DNA of 64,000 nt from Epiperipatus broadwayi. Taxonomy: Eukaryota > Onychophora > Udeonychophora > Euonychophora > Peripatidae. How positions within the stretch are numbered: position 1 is the stretch's first letter; the number at the start of each line of letters is the position of its first letter. The translations under genes and the position numbers were made by a program. This document shows, in pieces, positions 11,485 to 23,309 of the stretch. The stretch is taken from assembly GCA_028023455.1 (NCBI GenBank), contig JAQFVV010000064.1, positions 1,151,825 to 1,215,824 of the forward strand, written 5' to 3'. A model generated the notes under the pieces. The model saw nothing but the letters and a program-made list of their open reading frames with translations. It made no database searches and was not told the origin of the DNA.

Positions 11485-12659
11485 TAAATGATTCAATAGC
11501 ATAATCCGAATTGAGAGAAGAAAAAAAATCTTAACTAAAGGTGGCTGACATATATGTTATACAAAAATATCTTTAATATATATATTTATTAACGAACATA
11601 CGCATTTACTTTTCTTATAAGATAAAATTAAGTTTGCTAGTATTGAAACAAAACTTAATTTATATCTATTGTTTGCACGGAACGTAATTTCAAAATATTT
11701 AAAAGTGAAAAAAAAATTTGCATGATTAAAATTATTGATTAATTAAGAAACGAAACGCAGAGAAAGTGAAACAATATCCCTACGTTGACAGTGTTAATTT
11801 GAACTTATCAAAACTTTTTGATCTTATAAAAAATTTCTAATTAACGGAAAAAATGTTATCAATGATCTTTACAAAAATTTATACAAACGGGAAAAAATTT
11901 TATTATCTATTTGTACTTTTACAATATTAGTTAACACAACCGAATATACACTATAATTCGAAAAACATTATTATATCAAAACGTCTCATATTTAAGCATT
12001 ACTAAAGTAACATAAAGTACGAAAGCTATTTTAAGGGAGGGCGGGTGGGTATATATTTGACACTTCCGCCTCATCGAAGCTATATACTTTATACGAAAAC
12101 AAATATGGCAAGTGGCCATGACAAAACTACTCATTAGGAAAAAAAAATTGCTATAACTCTGATATTTTATTCTCCTTATATATATATAAAAAAAACAACT
12201 AACGGAGTGTTAACTTTTCTAAACGTAAAACATTCATTTTAGCAATTTAAAACTCGGGGAAAAATTTTTTTTTACCTTAAACACATTTAACCTTTTTAAT
12301 TAATCCAACAAAAATGACATTTGCTCTCATTAGGAAACAAACTTGGAAAAATTATACATATATTATTTTTATATAAATATATTCAACTAAAACTAACTTC
12401 TCAGGGTACTAATTTTTTTTTTAAAAAAATGACATACGTCCCACTGCGACAAACTAGAAGCAAAAATTTTACGTATAACTAACAATTATTTCGTGTTATT
12501 TAAAAAAAAACATTATATATATGTGTGTACAAACCCGGGAAAAAAAATCTACATATATATTATTCATTAATTTAAAACAGAAGAAAGTAAAAAAACATTA
12601 TACACCCATACAAATGTTATACAGGGCATTGCAGGGTATGTAAATTTCGAATAGACACA

Positions 12660-12797
12660 CGATGGGCGTCCAGAATACGGAGAAAAAAAATTCTTATACG
12701 TCTACCTATATTTTCAAATACCCTATTCCTATTCTTCCACTAAAAAAAAATGAAATTCGGCCCACGTTGGTCGACAGAATACGGAGAAAAAAAATTT
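12660..12797 (-). promoter_or_regulatory. Two tandem tRNA-Lys-like primer binding sites of E1
   Basis: On the minus strand, about 23 nt after the 5' LTR, lies TGTCGACCAACGTGGG (12761-12776). About 100 nt further is TGGACGCCCATCGTGTG (12659-12675). Both resemble the tRNA-Lys PBS TGGCGCCCAACGTGGG with two or three changes. Each has the same flank (rc of agaatacggagaaaaaaaa) on the LTR side, so the LTR-proximal junction has been duplicated. Only the first is near a usual PBS position, and its 23-nt offset is large. Confidence 0.6.
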
Positions 12798-12799
12798 AC

Positions 12800-14892
12800 T
12801 GTGACAGTCAGATGATGTATGTTGGCTTAACCCAGTTCGAATACTAGGCGAAGGTACCTCGGGGCCACTCATACGCGAGATATTAAATCAAGAATACTAT
12901 GACCTCTGCCCATTCGCCTATTCTCGAGGCCTGATCACGAACAAACAACACTATCTGAGCCATGCATAAATTATTTTTCAACCGGCCAAGCTTAGCACAG
13001 CGGTAGAGACATGGACTGGAAACACACAAAGAGCTAAATAGTTAAATGTGTAAAAGTACTAAGAAATGTGTTTTGCGTGCCTGGATCATTGAAAAGTAAA
13101 ATAAAGCATTTATAACAAATTTAGCAAAAGTCAAGCTTGTTAGTTAAATAATAGATCTTTAATTAATGACTTTAAAATAGGAATAATGATTTAATGGCCT
13201 CCGCTATTCCCCTAAATTAATGAAACAAACTAATTAGACAATAAAAACAGATTAATAGGTTTGCGGTCTAAATCTTTTCTTCCCAATTTTATTAAAAAAA
13301 TTGTCAACCCGATCTTCTCGATAAAGTACGATTAAAAAAAAATCTTTCGCAAAGCATTTCTAATTGCTTGGCGCTAAAAACAGTGTTTAAAAATTATTTA
13401 AAACGTATATAGTTAAATCAGATATACGTAAAGCTAATGGCGGACAAAAGAGGCGTTATCAAAGAGATCAAGTTGGCACACAAAAGAAACTGACTCGTAT
13501 TTAATTAACAAACATAAATAAAACTGGAAAGAGATTTTAAATGAACAAAAATTAACTATTAACTCAACCGCAATGGAATACTAAATATTTACACAGGTTA
13601 GTGAGGAAGAATAGCGAAGGGAAAAAGGTTAAATATAGATAGATGATCACACAATCTATATATAATTAAGACTCGTCTAATAAAAATGGTTACATAACAA
13701 ATACATATAATTCAATGAAGCAATTAAAAAAATATATGAACAAAAGGTAGCATAAGAAATAGTTCAATAGAGGAGATACGATTACCGTCCTTTTTCCTTG
13801 GTCATGTTCCCTACGGCGTTCGTGGCTTGATCCGACCGTCGACAGGTATTTGTCCGGACAATGAAAATATGTAGTATGGTTTCACGAAAAGTTCTCCAGA
13901 CACGGCACAGAGTTCAGATGACTATTGAGTGGATACTATGGCATTTTGGATGGTATTCAGGAACCTCGGTGATAGGCAAAGCTACTTATTTGCCTAGCCT
14001 AGCATATTCATTTCCATCACAATACTATTGCTTTTAACTGGAGCATGTTCAAACCTCTCCATGATTTGAAGACGACAGTTGTATAACTTTTTCTGGAATC
14101 AAATCTCAACAGGCAAAATCTGAAATGCCAGCAAGAAAACTTTGAATAATCAGCAAGAAAACTCTGAATCAATCACCTTCAAAAAGGAAAATCTGAATCA
14201 ACTGAATCCTTCCAAAGGAAAAATCTGAATAACCTGAATCCTTCAAAAAGAAAAATCTGAATAATAATCTAGTCTTTTGTCTCACTTCTATTTATACCCT
14301 CTCTGTCAGCTACCTTCTATTGTTTGTATGATCTGAGATCTTGATAAGCCTCCCCATGCTCCTTTGTTTCAAAGCAACATTTTCTAAAAATAACTTTTAC
14401 TTTTTTACTCTAACTTTCTTTCTTTAAAGTTTGAATTCTATTAATTAAAAAGAAAGAAAGAGAAGGCCATCTTTAATTAGACTTGAATGGCTCACTAATC
14501 AAAACTATACATTCTTTTAGAAAATGTTGGTGGGCTTATCTCAAAATCAAATCATACTAAATATTTTAACAAAATTTTAACAACAATATATTATTATTTT
14601 TTTATAGTAGAATAAGCATTTTATTTCAGCAGAATTTTGCATTAACTCATATATATATACGCTAGATGTATATATATGTTTGACTAATAGGTTAAGCAAT
14701 TTTTATTAATAGAATGAAATTTATTTAAAACAAAATATTTAAATGTAATACACATTTAATAAGCATAATTATTTTTAACTCTAATGCAAAACCCTGCTGA
14801 TATTGAACTATAAACTTAATTCAGGTCTACAATACTAATTAAGTTTATAGGAAGATGTGAAGCATGGATTGGACTTCAGATCCATTGCTTCA
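12800..14892 (-). repeat. E1 5' LTR (right copy)
   Basis: This 2093-bp copy has the same TG...CA ends as 6659-8780 and is followed by the right ATAA duplication. It differs by scattered substitutions, a few small indels, and the reorganised minisatellite at about 14105-14265. It should carry the E1 promoter, reading leftward. Confidence 0.92.
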
Positions 14893-14896
14893 ATAA

Positions 14897-16736
14897 AAAG
14901 TATGTTATTAATTTTTTAGGTTATGAAGAGAACGAAAGTTCTTTCAAAAATAAATTGCTATTTATTTATTCTAAAATATTCAATATCGGCAACATAAAAG
15001 CTATAATATAAACAAAAAGATCGACTTTTACGTTATAGAAAAGTAAATATTTCTTTTTACTACATCTTCAATATTTGTACTAAAATCTTCAATATTTTTC
15101 GAAAATAATTTTGTTTTTTTATTATTCTGTCTGAGAATCATTTTTAGTTTCCATAAATATAATTTTATAATACTTAAAATTGGATTCGAAATGAAAATCT
15201 CAGCGTTTTTCTTTATTTTCTTTGATCAGGCGGTTTCTTTGTTCTTTCCAGCCAATCAGAATGTCTTTTTCGGCTGAGAGCTTGCTAAGAACCAATCACA
15301 AATAATGTTCTTTCTTTGTTTAGGTTTAAATGCGTTTTTTTTTATTTTTTACTTGTAAAATAAGTCGGAAGAGGTCACCATCATACAGAACTTTTAAAAA
15401 TCTCTTTAAAACGTATCGAACGAATTTTTTAGCATAAGAATCAGCTGAGTTAGAGTGACGTCAACTGCTTATGAGAGGTCACGTCAAAGACAGGCAAAGA
15501 GTTAAGGAAAGAACAAGTTAAAATTATATAAATGTGTAAATTACGGTAAAAATAATTTATGTGCCGTATGTCTATATAAACTTAATGTAGTTGTAATTAA
15601 AAACTAAACTAAAAGTTTGACTACATATATAAGAGAAATTATATAAAATTCAATCGTTAGTGTTTTAAATATACAGTATAGTGTAATTAACAGGCCGTAA
15701 CACGCCTGGTTTGTTCTATTTTTTTAAAAACATATTCTTGAGATAATGTAAAATATTTTACTCAGTAATTTGCAGTTCCAAAATGATAGTGTTATTTTTT
15801 GTAGCGACGAATATTTAAATTAAGATATATTTATGATTCAAATTGTTAGCAATAAATCAAATGCTCACACTGTATTCTATAAATATACCGGATGAATAAA
15901 ATAGACTTCGAAGTTATTTCAAATAAGTATACATGTAATATATTGACGGTTGATATTTTGCTATATAGAGTATAGATTCTTTCATCTTAATAATTGCTTA
16001 ACAATTTTCACTTTAAATCGAGTCGCTAAAATATTGGATAAGTAAAGTTGCCGTGTAAACTGAGTAAAAACTGACGTCAACTTGTGAAATTAAAATAGAA
16101 ATAAAAACTATTAAATGAATGAGTTGGGGAAAAATAATGTCACACTTTGCATATATACGTATATAAATATGGAGGAGGATTTCTAAAATGGTTATTACAA
16201 ATAAAAGTAATAATTTATTATAGCGTAATGTTTTAAAATAACTTATACTTGAATTCACTGTTGTTTAAAAAAAGAGAGAGAAAGTAAAATGAAATACTGG
16301 CTTAACGAATTAAAAATTTTCGTAATGATTTGAGATAACTTACTGTATAATTTGTTGTTGTCGTTTAGGTAAAATAAAATAGTGTTGAATACTAGCATAA
16401 CGAAATAAGTTTCGTATGTTAAACGTGATTTTCTTTTTGGTCGATAAATAGAATTAAATAGAGTAGGTAAAAGGGGGCAAAATAACTGGAACAGGGCATA
16501 GAAAAAACAAATAATTGGCGAGTGGAATGAGACAGAGTTAGGTGTGTGGTGTACTGCGTATTTAAAAATAAGACAAATAGTTAAAAAAATAATTTAATAA
16601 TAAAAATAAGATATCCGATATTACCGATTCTGTATTTAACTCATCGGTAACTAAAACGTATATATATACCGAATATAAATACTTATAACGTAGCCCCTGA
16701 ATAATACTTATAACTATGTTTTAAATGTAAAACATA
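14897..16736 (+). other. E2 leader, distal part
   Basis: About 1.84 kb of E2 internal DNA between the E1 insertion and the gag start, continuing the segment at 6471-6658. I find no coding region. The minus-strand open frame at 16013-16258 is hydrophobic and looks random. The unspliced leader would be about 2.0 kb before E1 inserted. Confidence 0.6.
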
Positions 16737-19700
16737 ATGGAAGAAACTTTAGTGAATATAAAACAAGAAATGGCCAGAATACCACAAAAGATAAATGAAC
16801 TGACTCAACAACTCTCGGAAAACACTGCATACACGAACCAAAGAATGGAGGAGTTCAAACGTGAAATGTCAAAGGAAATCGAAACAAGATTTTATAGCTT
16901 TAAAAATGAGACACACGAAAGAGAAAAAGGACAATCTTTCTTGTGCAATATAAACCAATTTTTAAAAATAAAGGTATTTGAGGGACAAACAGATGAAGCT
17001 CCTATCGAGCATATTAAAAGCTTAGAAACATATTTCCAAGTGAATCAAATTAATGACTTTGGTAAACTGGCAATTGCCTACAATCACCTCCATGGCGATG
17101 CTCACACATGGTGGCAGTCCTTGTTCCACCATCCCAAAACATTTGAGGATTATAAAAAGGTACTGTTAGAAAGTTTTTGGAGTGAACAGTGCCAAGATAT
17201 GATCCTGCAACAAATCATGCAGGAAAAATATAAAGAGAATACTGGCGAAAATTATTCGAAATTTTTCAGAAGACAAGCAGCAAGACTTCAGACACTGAAA
17301 GCATGCCACATATCAGAAGGGCGTATTGTCAGGATAATCCGCCGTAATTTGCCACTTCATGTTGAACAAATGGTGCTCACTGCAAGGACAGATTCAGTGC
17401 AACAAATGGATGAATTATTAAATGAGATAGACATGAGCAAGCAATACAAGCTATCAGCAAATGTTTGGGAAGATAAACATACCAATCACACAAACAGGAA
17501 CAAAAATGAAGAGTTCTGTGGCCACATCATAAAACCATGGACTAATATGGACAAAGAAATATCAAACTTGATATGTTCATGGGAAGATAGAGTGCCTGAA
17601 TATGCTCCACAAAGTTGTCCCAAGATCAGTCTGACAATGGAGGGACTTGAAGTCATGGCCATGCTGGATTCGGGCAGTCAAATATCTGTAATATCAGAAG
17701 ATCTATACCACCACATTGTAACAAAAAACCCAAGCATAGAAATCTTACCTTTGAAGACAGCTCAAATAACATTAGCAAACAACCGGAAAGCAAAACTTCT
17801 GCCTAAGCAAATTTGGGTACAGATGCACATACAGCATAAGATGATATACCAAGTGTTCTTAATAATGACCAGTCTTATCCATGAAGTTGTGTTGGGTTCA
17901 GATTTCCTACACAAAAACAGATGCATTTTAGATTATGAACATCGGCTGGTAGTGTGCAATGACAAACAAATTGAAATGCTAAAACCCCACTTACATGAGG
18001 ATACAGAGGCATGTTGTATGACCCAACTGGACATGGAGCTCATGGAAGAAAAGGCAAATGGAGCAAAACTGACTTCTTCCACTGAGACAGTAAAACTCAA
18101 ATCTATGCTTTATACTTATAAAAACATATTTTCTGATAGTCCTGGGCTCATTAAAGGATATAAACAAAGAATCAGGTTGAAACCAGGAGAACCGTTCCAA
18201 GCGCGATCCTACCCCATACCACACAAATTTAAGGAGGAGGTGGAGAAACAGCTGGAACAAATGTTGAAATGGGGCATCATTGATAAATGCTTTTCCCCAT
18301 ACTGTAACCCCCTAGTGGTGGTCAGAAAGAAAAATGGATCCGTGCGGTTATGCCTTGATGCACGCCAACTTAACAGGGTGACAATACCAGATTGTACGAT
18401 TCCACCTCGTATGCAAGAATTACTCATGAAATTTAAAGACAAAATAATATTTTCCACATTTGACTTAACTGCTAGCTACTGGCAGATAGAATTACATCAC
18501 ACAGATCGCAAATACACAGCTTTTAGATATGGAGGCCACACATACCAATTTAATCGAATGCCTTTCGGCTTAGTTAATAGCGGTGCAGGTTTATTACGAT
18601 GTCTGGACCAGGTTTTGTCTCAGGAAATTAAGAAAATTTTAACAGTATATGTGGATGACGTTGTGGTAGCATCCACATCTCTGGAAGAACACTTCCAACA
18701 CTTACAAATATTTTTTGCAGAATGTGAAGCTAAAGGAATCAAAATCAATCTGAAAAAGAGTATATTGATCTCTGAGGAGATAGAATTTTTGGGTCATTTG
18801 GTGGGACGAACAGGAATCAAACCTCATCCTGATAAAATCAGTGCAATAAATGACTTCCCTGTACCTAAAACACGAAAGCACATTCGGTCCTTTTTAGGAC
18901 TATGCAACTTTTACAACAGATTCTGTGAAAAATTTGCTGACCGAATGGAACCTTTACTAAGATTACTCAGGAAAGATACCCATTGGAACTGGACCAGTGA
19001 ACAAGAGGAAGCATTTGCTGAGATTAAGAAAAGTTTTATAAAACAAGTAGTGCTGGCATACCCAGACTTTGACAAACCCTTTATACTCCAAACTGATAGC
19101 AGTGCATATGGATTGGGTGTCACACTATCCCAAGTTCAGCAAGATGGTCAGATAGGGGTCCTGTACTTCATAAGCAGGTTGTTGAAAGGACCTGAACGTA
19201 ATTACATGGTTACAGAAAAAGAAGCCCTTGCAATCGTATGGGCATTTGAGAAATTTCGCCCTATGCTACTAGGCTCTGAAGTGATAGTAATTACAGACCA
19301 CAAGAGTCTTCAATTTCTAAATCACAGCTATCTCACTAATAGCCGACTAGTTCGCTGGAGTTTGTTTCTCCAAGAATTTAATTATACGGTGAAACATTGC
19401 AAAGGAACTGAGAATATAGTGGCTGACATCCTCAGTCATCATCCCATTCCAACTCAACAACACTTGAGGATAGACCATGCATACATGATGAGCATATCAT
19501 GTAAGGACAAAGACATAGAGGAACATCTAAAACAAATGTCAAAGAGACAGCATGAAGATAAGGACTTAAACCGAATCATAACACTGTGTACACAATCTCC
19601 TCAGAAGGATGACAGTACCCTAGGCAAGAAATGCCGATACAAGATAGAAAAGGGGGTTTTATATTACCAAATTCAAGAAGACATTGATGAATGGAGAGTG

Positions 19701-20546
19701 ATGGTACCACCAGCCATTCGGGGCTTTCTCACTGATTACATTCACAGACTATATGGACATTATGGAACTCCAAAAACTGAATATTGCCTCAAGCGCTGGT
19801 TCTATTGGCCTGGGATGCACCGAGACATAATAAAGATTTTGAACAAATGTGAAATATGCCAGCGTGCAAAACCACTGAATAGAGCATACACAACTCCAAT
19901 GAAATCAATCATCTCTAACAATTCGAAGGAAATAATGGCCATGGATTTTTATGGTCCTCTGCTGCCCTTCAATAGAAAAAGATATTTACTCATTGTATAT
20001 GACCTTTTTTCCAAATTTGTGGCAGCCTACCCTTTAGCAAGAGCCACAACACGTGAAACTATAAAGGTTCTAGAATCCTCACATTTTAACACAGTTGGGA
20101 AACCAGAAACGATCCTGACAGACCATGGAACCCCTTTTGTATCAGAAGAATGGAACAAATGGGTTGCTAAGTGGGGAGTTAAACATGTACTTACGTCGAT
20201 CCGTAACCCCCAAAGTAATCCCTGTGAAAGAGTTATGCGAGAGTTGGGAAGGCTGTTTCATACATACTTACCAACAAACCATAAGGGATGGGTAAAACAG
20301 CTACCTCAGATACTAAATTATATAAACTGGTCTGTACATGAATCCACAGGATTCCCTCCAACACAGCTACATTTTGGAAAACTTGTACCAAAACTCTTCA
20401 AGGCAAATTTCCCAGGGAGCAGAGACAAAACAATTGACATAGAATTAGATAAAAAAAGAGGCTCAAGCTCAGATGCACAAGATGAGTCTCAGAAGAAAGA
20501 AAAGGAAACACAGCACGCAAAACTACCGGTTCAAGGTAGGGGATAG
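16737..20546 (+). CDS. gag-pol: E2 Gag-Pol polyprotein (Ty3/gypsy), nearly intact
   Basis: This single 1269-codon frame opens with ATG in good context (ataATGG). Residues about 1-70 are coiled-coil-like. About 75-235 is the retrotransposon Gag domain (WWQSLF; FFRRQAARL). No CCHC zinc knuckle is visible. The aspartic protease is at about 305-400 with DSGS at 311. Reverse transcriptase runs about 480-730, with LCLDAR, STFDLTASYWQ, RMPFGL and the catalytic YVDD at 638-641. RNase H follows (TDSSAYGLG, Asp 787; TEKEALA; TDHKSL). The integrase has an HHCC zinc-binding region (HRLYGHYG...CEICQ), then Asp 1070, Asp 1129 and Glu 1164. The catalytic spacing is D-x34-E. Gag and Pol are fused without a frameshift. 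The frame goes wrong at an A7 run (20451-20457), so the final part is foreign sequence and the real integrase tail lies in the +1 frame. Confidence 0.93.
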   Translation: MEETLVNIKQEMARIPQKINELTQQLSENTAYTNQRMEEFKREMSKEIETRFYSFKNETHEREKGQSFLCNINQFLKIKVFEGQTDEAPIEHIKSLETYFQVNQINDFGKLAIAYNHLHGDAHTWWQSLFHHPKTFEDYKKVLLESFWSEQCQDMILQQIMQEKYKENTGENYSKFFRRQAARLQTLKACHISEGRIVRIIRRNLPLHVEQMVLTARTDSVQQMDELLNEIDMSKQYKLSANVWEDKHTNHTNRNKNEEFCGHIIKPWTNMDKEISNLICSWEDRVPEYAPQSCPKISLTMEGLEVMAMLDSGSQISVISEDLYHHIVTKNPSIEILPLKTAQITLANNRKAKLLPKQIWVQMHIQHKMIYQVFLIMTSLIHEVVLGSDFLHKNRCILDYEHRLVVCNDKQIEMLKPHLHEDTEACCMTQLDMELMEEKANGAKLTSSTETVKLKSMLYTYKNIFSDSPGLIKGYKQRIRLKPGEPFQARSYPIPHKFKEEVEKQLEQMLKWGIIDKCFSPYCNPLVVVRKKNGSVRLCLDARQLNRVTIPDCTIPPRMQELLMKFKDKIIFSTFDLTASYWQIELHHTDRKYTAFRYGGHTYQFNRMPFGLVNSGAGLLRCLDQVLSQEIKKILTVYVDDVVVASTSLEEHFQHLQIFFAECEAKGIKINLKKSILISEEIEFLGHLVGRTGIKPHPDKISAINDFPVPKTRKHIRSFLGLCNFYNRFCEKFADRMEPLLRLLRKDTHWNWTSEQEEAFAEIKKSFIKQVVLAYPDFDKPFILQTDSSAYGLGVTLSQVQQDGQIGVLYFISRLLKGPERNYMVTEKEALAIVWAFEKFRPMLLGSEVIVITDHKSLQFLNHSYLTNSRLVRWSLFLQEFNYTVKHCKGTENIVADILSHHPIPTQQHLRIDHAYMMSISCKDKDIEEHLKQMSKRQHEDKDLNRIITLCTQSPQKDDSTLGKKCRYKIEKGVLYYQIQEDIDEWRVMVPPAIRGFLTDYIHRLYGHYGTPKTEYCLKRWFYWPGMHRDIIKILNKCEICQRAKPLNRAYTTPMKSIISNNSKEIMAMDFYGPLLPFNRKRYLLIVYDLFSKFVAAYPLARATTRETIKVLESSHFNTVGKPETILTDHGTPFVSEEWNKWVAKWGVKHVLTSIRNPQSNPCERVMRELGRLFHTYLPTNHKGWVKQLPQILNYINWSVHESTGFPPTQLHFGKLVPKLFKANFPGSRDKTIDIELDKKRGSSSDAQDESQKKEKETQHAKLPVQGRG

Positions 20547-20727
20547 AGTGATGGTCAGAACACCTCATGTGAGCATTCCAGAAAAGTTCCAGTGTAAAAA
20601 AATTTTTAACCTTTATGAAGGCCCTTTTGAAATTGTGGAGTGCAGTGGGGATAATGCTTTCTGGATTAAAACAGAACAGGGAATAAAGGGCACATACAAT
20701 GCTTGTGCACTAAAACCCATACCATAG
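20458..20727 (+). pseudogene. E2 integrase C-terminal tail, out of frame
   Basis: In the +1 frame after the A7 run, this region encodes a basic stretch and then GDRVMVRTPHVS, FNLYEGPFEIVE and a GTYNA...LKP ending. It lines up with the pol end of E3 (LVLIRTPHVS, LELYEGPYKIF, GTYNARSLIP). That is the integrase C-terminal domain, which binds DNA and helps target choice. It is separated from the main ORF by a one-base length change in the homopolymer. This could be a real lesion or a sequencing error. Confidence 0.8.
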
Positions 20728-20828
20728 CATCCAGGATGCTCCAAAATCATCTCACATGTATAGTTCATAATATCTGTATAAATAAGAACAAGACTTTAAA
20801 TGGTCATATCCATTTAATAGTCTCATTG

Positions 20829-20840
20829 GAGAGGGGGGTA
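20829..20840 (+). promoter_or_regulatory. E2 polypurine tract
   Basis: gagagggggg followed by ta sits directly before the 3' LTR. This is the expected RNase H-resistant primer for plus-strand DNA synthesis. Confidence 0.8.
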
Positions 20841-20841
20841 T

Positions 20842-23309
20842 TGTGCCAGGCATTATCAAATGGCCTTGCACAAAATCTGCTGTAAAAAATATTACAGCAG
20901 ATACATATATAGATTTGTACATATTAGGCACAACAGATATATAAACGTGCTATATTAATAATGGAAGTTGGTCTGAGCATTAAAATACCCACACACACCA
21001 ATTTAAAGTAATATGAAATTGACATACAAAATATTGCATAATAAACTCATGTGTTGTTTTTGTTTTTCCTTTTTGTATATGTTTTATGATATGTTATTTT
21101 ATGTATTTGGCTTTTCTCTGAAAAATTCAAATAGAGAAAAGCAATTGTTCCAATGTAATTGTACATATTTTCTTTTTTTAATTACTTTTCTAAAAACTAA
21201 TTTTATTCTGTAAACTAAGAATGTTAATTGCTTTTGCAAAAATCTGATCAAAAGCAAAATGTTTGATAATGCTATAATTAAACTGTTATCTTGTTAAAAA
21301 TTCTTTTGAATTGATTTTGTAAGCAAGTGGTCTGAGTTATTTAAGATGGAAACCATTATATCAAACTTAAAATGTAGAATTTAATCGGAAAAATTGTAAG
21401 GAATGTTATAATCTAAATGATAAGATAAATTGAAAGGATTGGCTGATTCAGGCTTCTCAGAGGGCTAGTGGGATTGATATAGTTTAGTCAGTGCTGTGAG
21501 ATTCATTCTTTTTTTGGCATTCAAGTCGTTCACTACTTTGGCTCCCGAGATTTTCAATCATCTAGCAACTTAGAGATAAATTTATGGACTAGACTGCTGC
21601 TGACATTTTCTAAGAAATCCATTATATAGTTCTTTTAAGAACTCTTGATTTCTTAAGAATTTAATAAACCAGTCAAGATAGAAAATGAACAATTGATAAA
21701 AATTATTATCATATACAAACAGAGGAAAATATGAAACAATCTACCAGTGAGTCCAGTAAAATGACCATGGGGTAGACAACTAGCCAGTGCACCGCCCTTT
21801 CTCTGTCCCAAGCCGCCAAGATGTGACCATGCCAGTTCCAGCCGCCCACGATGATGACAAATGCCGCCTTGCAAAATAGATGAAATCCTCACTACACAGC
21901 CAGTTGACTTGAAGCCCACTCAGAGCCCAGAAGAGAAGAATGAAGATGCAGACATAAGTTTGTTTTAAGATGTTTTATTAATATTAAGATGTTTTATTAA
22001 TATTGAGATAATTAACTTTGATATTTCCGATTAAATAGATAATTATTTCTTTATTATTATTATTAATCATTTAAAAAAGAGAGTTGTCTCTCGCATATGT
22101 ATATTGAATTTACAGTTATTACGGGCATAAATGATAAAGCTTTTACGTAAATCTTTTAAGTCAATTTTTCTATTTCAAATTTTAGTATTTTCAACAAAGA
22201 TTGCAATGAGATTCTTTTTTTTTTGTTGTTGCTATTCGTTTTGCTCTTGTTGTTATTCCTGAAATTCGTCATATATAAATATGCATGTATATACATGTAT
22301 AGAAATTTATCTCTGGCAAAAGGGAAATAGATACAGTACCTTATGGTGAGTACAATATAGTATCTGAGCCAATGCAACTTTGTTGACTTGTTGAAAAGTA
22401 TGAAATTAGTGAAATATCTCATATTGCAAATATACGTATGCATGCATAGTTGTCTTTTGTTTTATTTGCTATCAATAAAAAGGTTTTAAAGTTATCAGTA
22501 AAAGCGTATGCCTGTATGACCGAAAATCTCATATCTGTATATCAAATCACACAAAGTAAAATTTATTTCTATGGGGTAAAAAGAGCTCAGACCACTTCCA
22601 TTACTTATAAACATTGTAAATAGCTTTAGGGATTTATTATTATTTTATTTCAAATTGTATTTATCTATTTCAAGGCATACATGGGTTGTTATCATTAATT
22701 ATTTAGTTTTTTTTTATTATATCATCATTAGTATGAAATGGTGGTGGGTATTTGGGATTAAATAAATATTTAATCATAATATTAAACTTGTTTCGGTTTC
22801 ATATTATTATTTATATTGATAAAAATGTATTCTTCCCTTATCAACCATGGACCTGTAATAATCATTTAACTTACCCATTTGAAGACCCTAGATGTAGAGT
22901 GACTGAGCTAGCCACAAAGGGTTATCACTCTACCGGGGTGTTGAATCTTATTCTCATGCTTCGCTGGACATATGGTATTGCACATCCTTCTGGGAGGGAA
23001 AAAAAATTCATTTTTATTCTTTTCTAGAAGTGGCATGCAAAGGTCTATTTTGTAAATAGATTTTTCAAAGGTGTGTACTTGCCATTGTTCTAAATATTCG
23101 GGCATTCAAATGAGATATCAACAAAAGGGTGTTTTTAACTGGAAGAGTCCTGTCAATCCACTCTTCTATCACTTTAGCTGGAAGTACCCATATACATGAG
23201 TACAGGCAATCGGCTAGATTGGTATCCATTTCTTTTCCTGTTAAATCTTGTTCACTTCATGCTCAGTGCAAGATTAGGATCAGGAAATCCGCAGGGAGAA
23301 TGGTCTGGT

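Larger units (their letters stand above)
9933..12799 (-). other. E1 long non-coding leader
   Basis: About 2.9 kb between the E1 5' LTR and its ORF, read on the minus strand. No ORF over about 70 codons carries a recognisable motif. It holds two diverged copies of a tRNA-like block (10801-10845 and about 10950-10995, each with a ctggg.tcgaaacca B-box-like core), a four-unit tandem repeat (11374-11484) and two PBS-like units (12660-12797). The leader may carry packaging signals, but nothing proves it. Confidence 0.5.
6659..14892 (-). mobile_element. E1: non-autonomous LTR retrotransposon nested in E2
   Basis: Two direct repeats (6659-8780 and 12800-14892) with TG...CA ends flank about 4 kb of internal DNA, bounded by ATAA duplications. 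The orientation is minus. The only sizeable ORF (9129-9932) reads minus and ends in integrase-tail motifs. A purine stretch (rc of 8781-8790, ending GGGAAA) abuts the left LTR as a 3' LTR should have. tRNA-Lys-like sites lie just inside the right LTR. No RT, RNase H or integrase core was found, so the element should need proteins in trans. The ~2.9-kb leader (9933-12799) is long and non-coding. Confidence 0.9.

Noticed and set aside
11250-11490. CRISPR-like array
   Set aside because: Units are directly tandem without unique spacers, and the context is a eukaryotic retrotransposon leader.
21653-21919. 88-codon minus-strand ORF with Cys/His/Gly-rich sequence
   Set aside because: It reflects the GC-richer LTR island; the other LTR does not keep it open and no zinc-finger spacing is regular.
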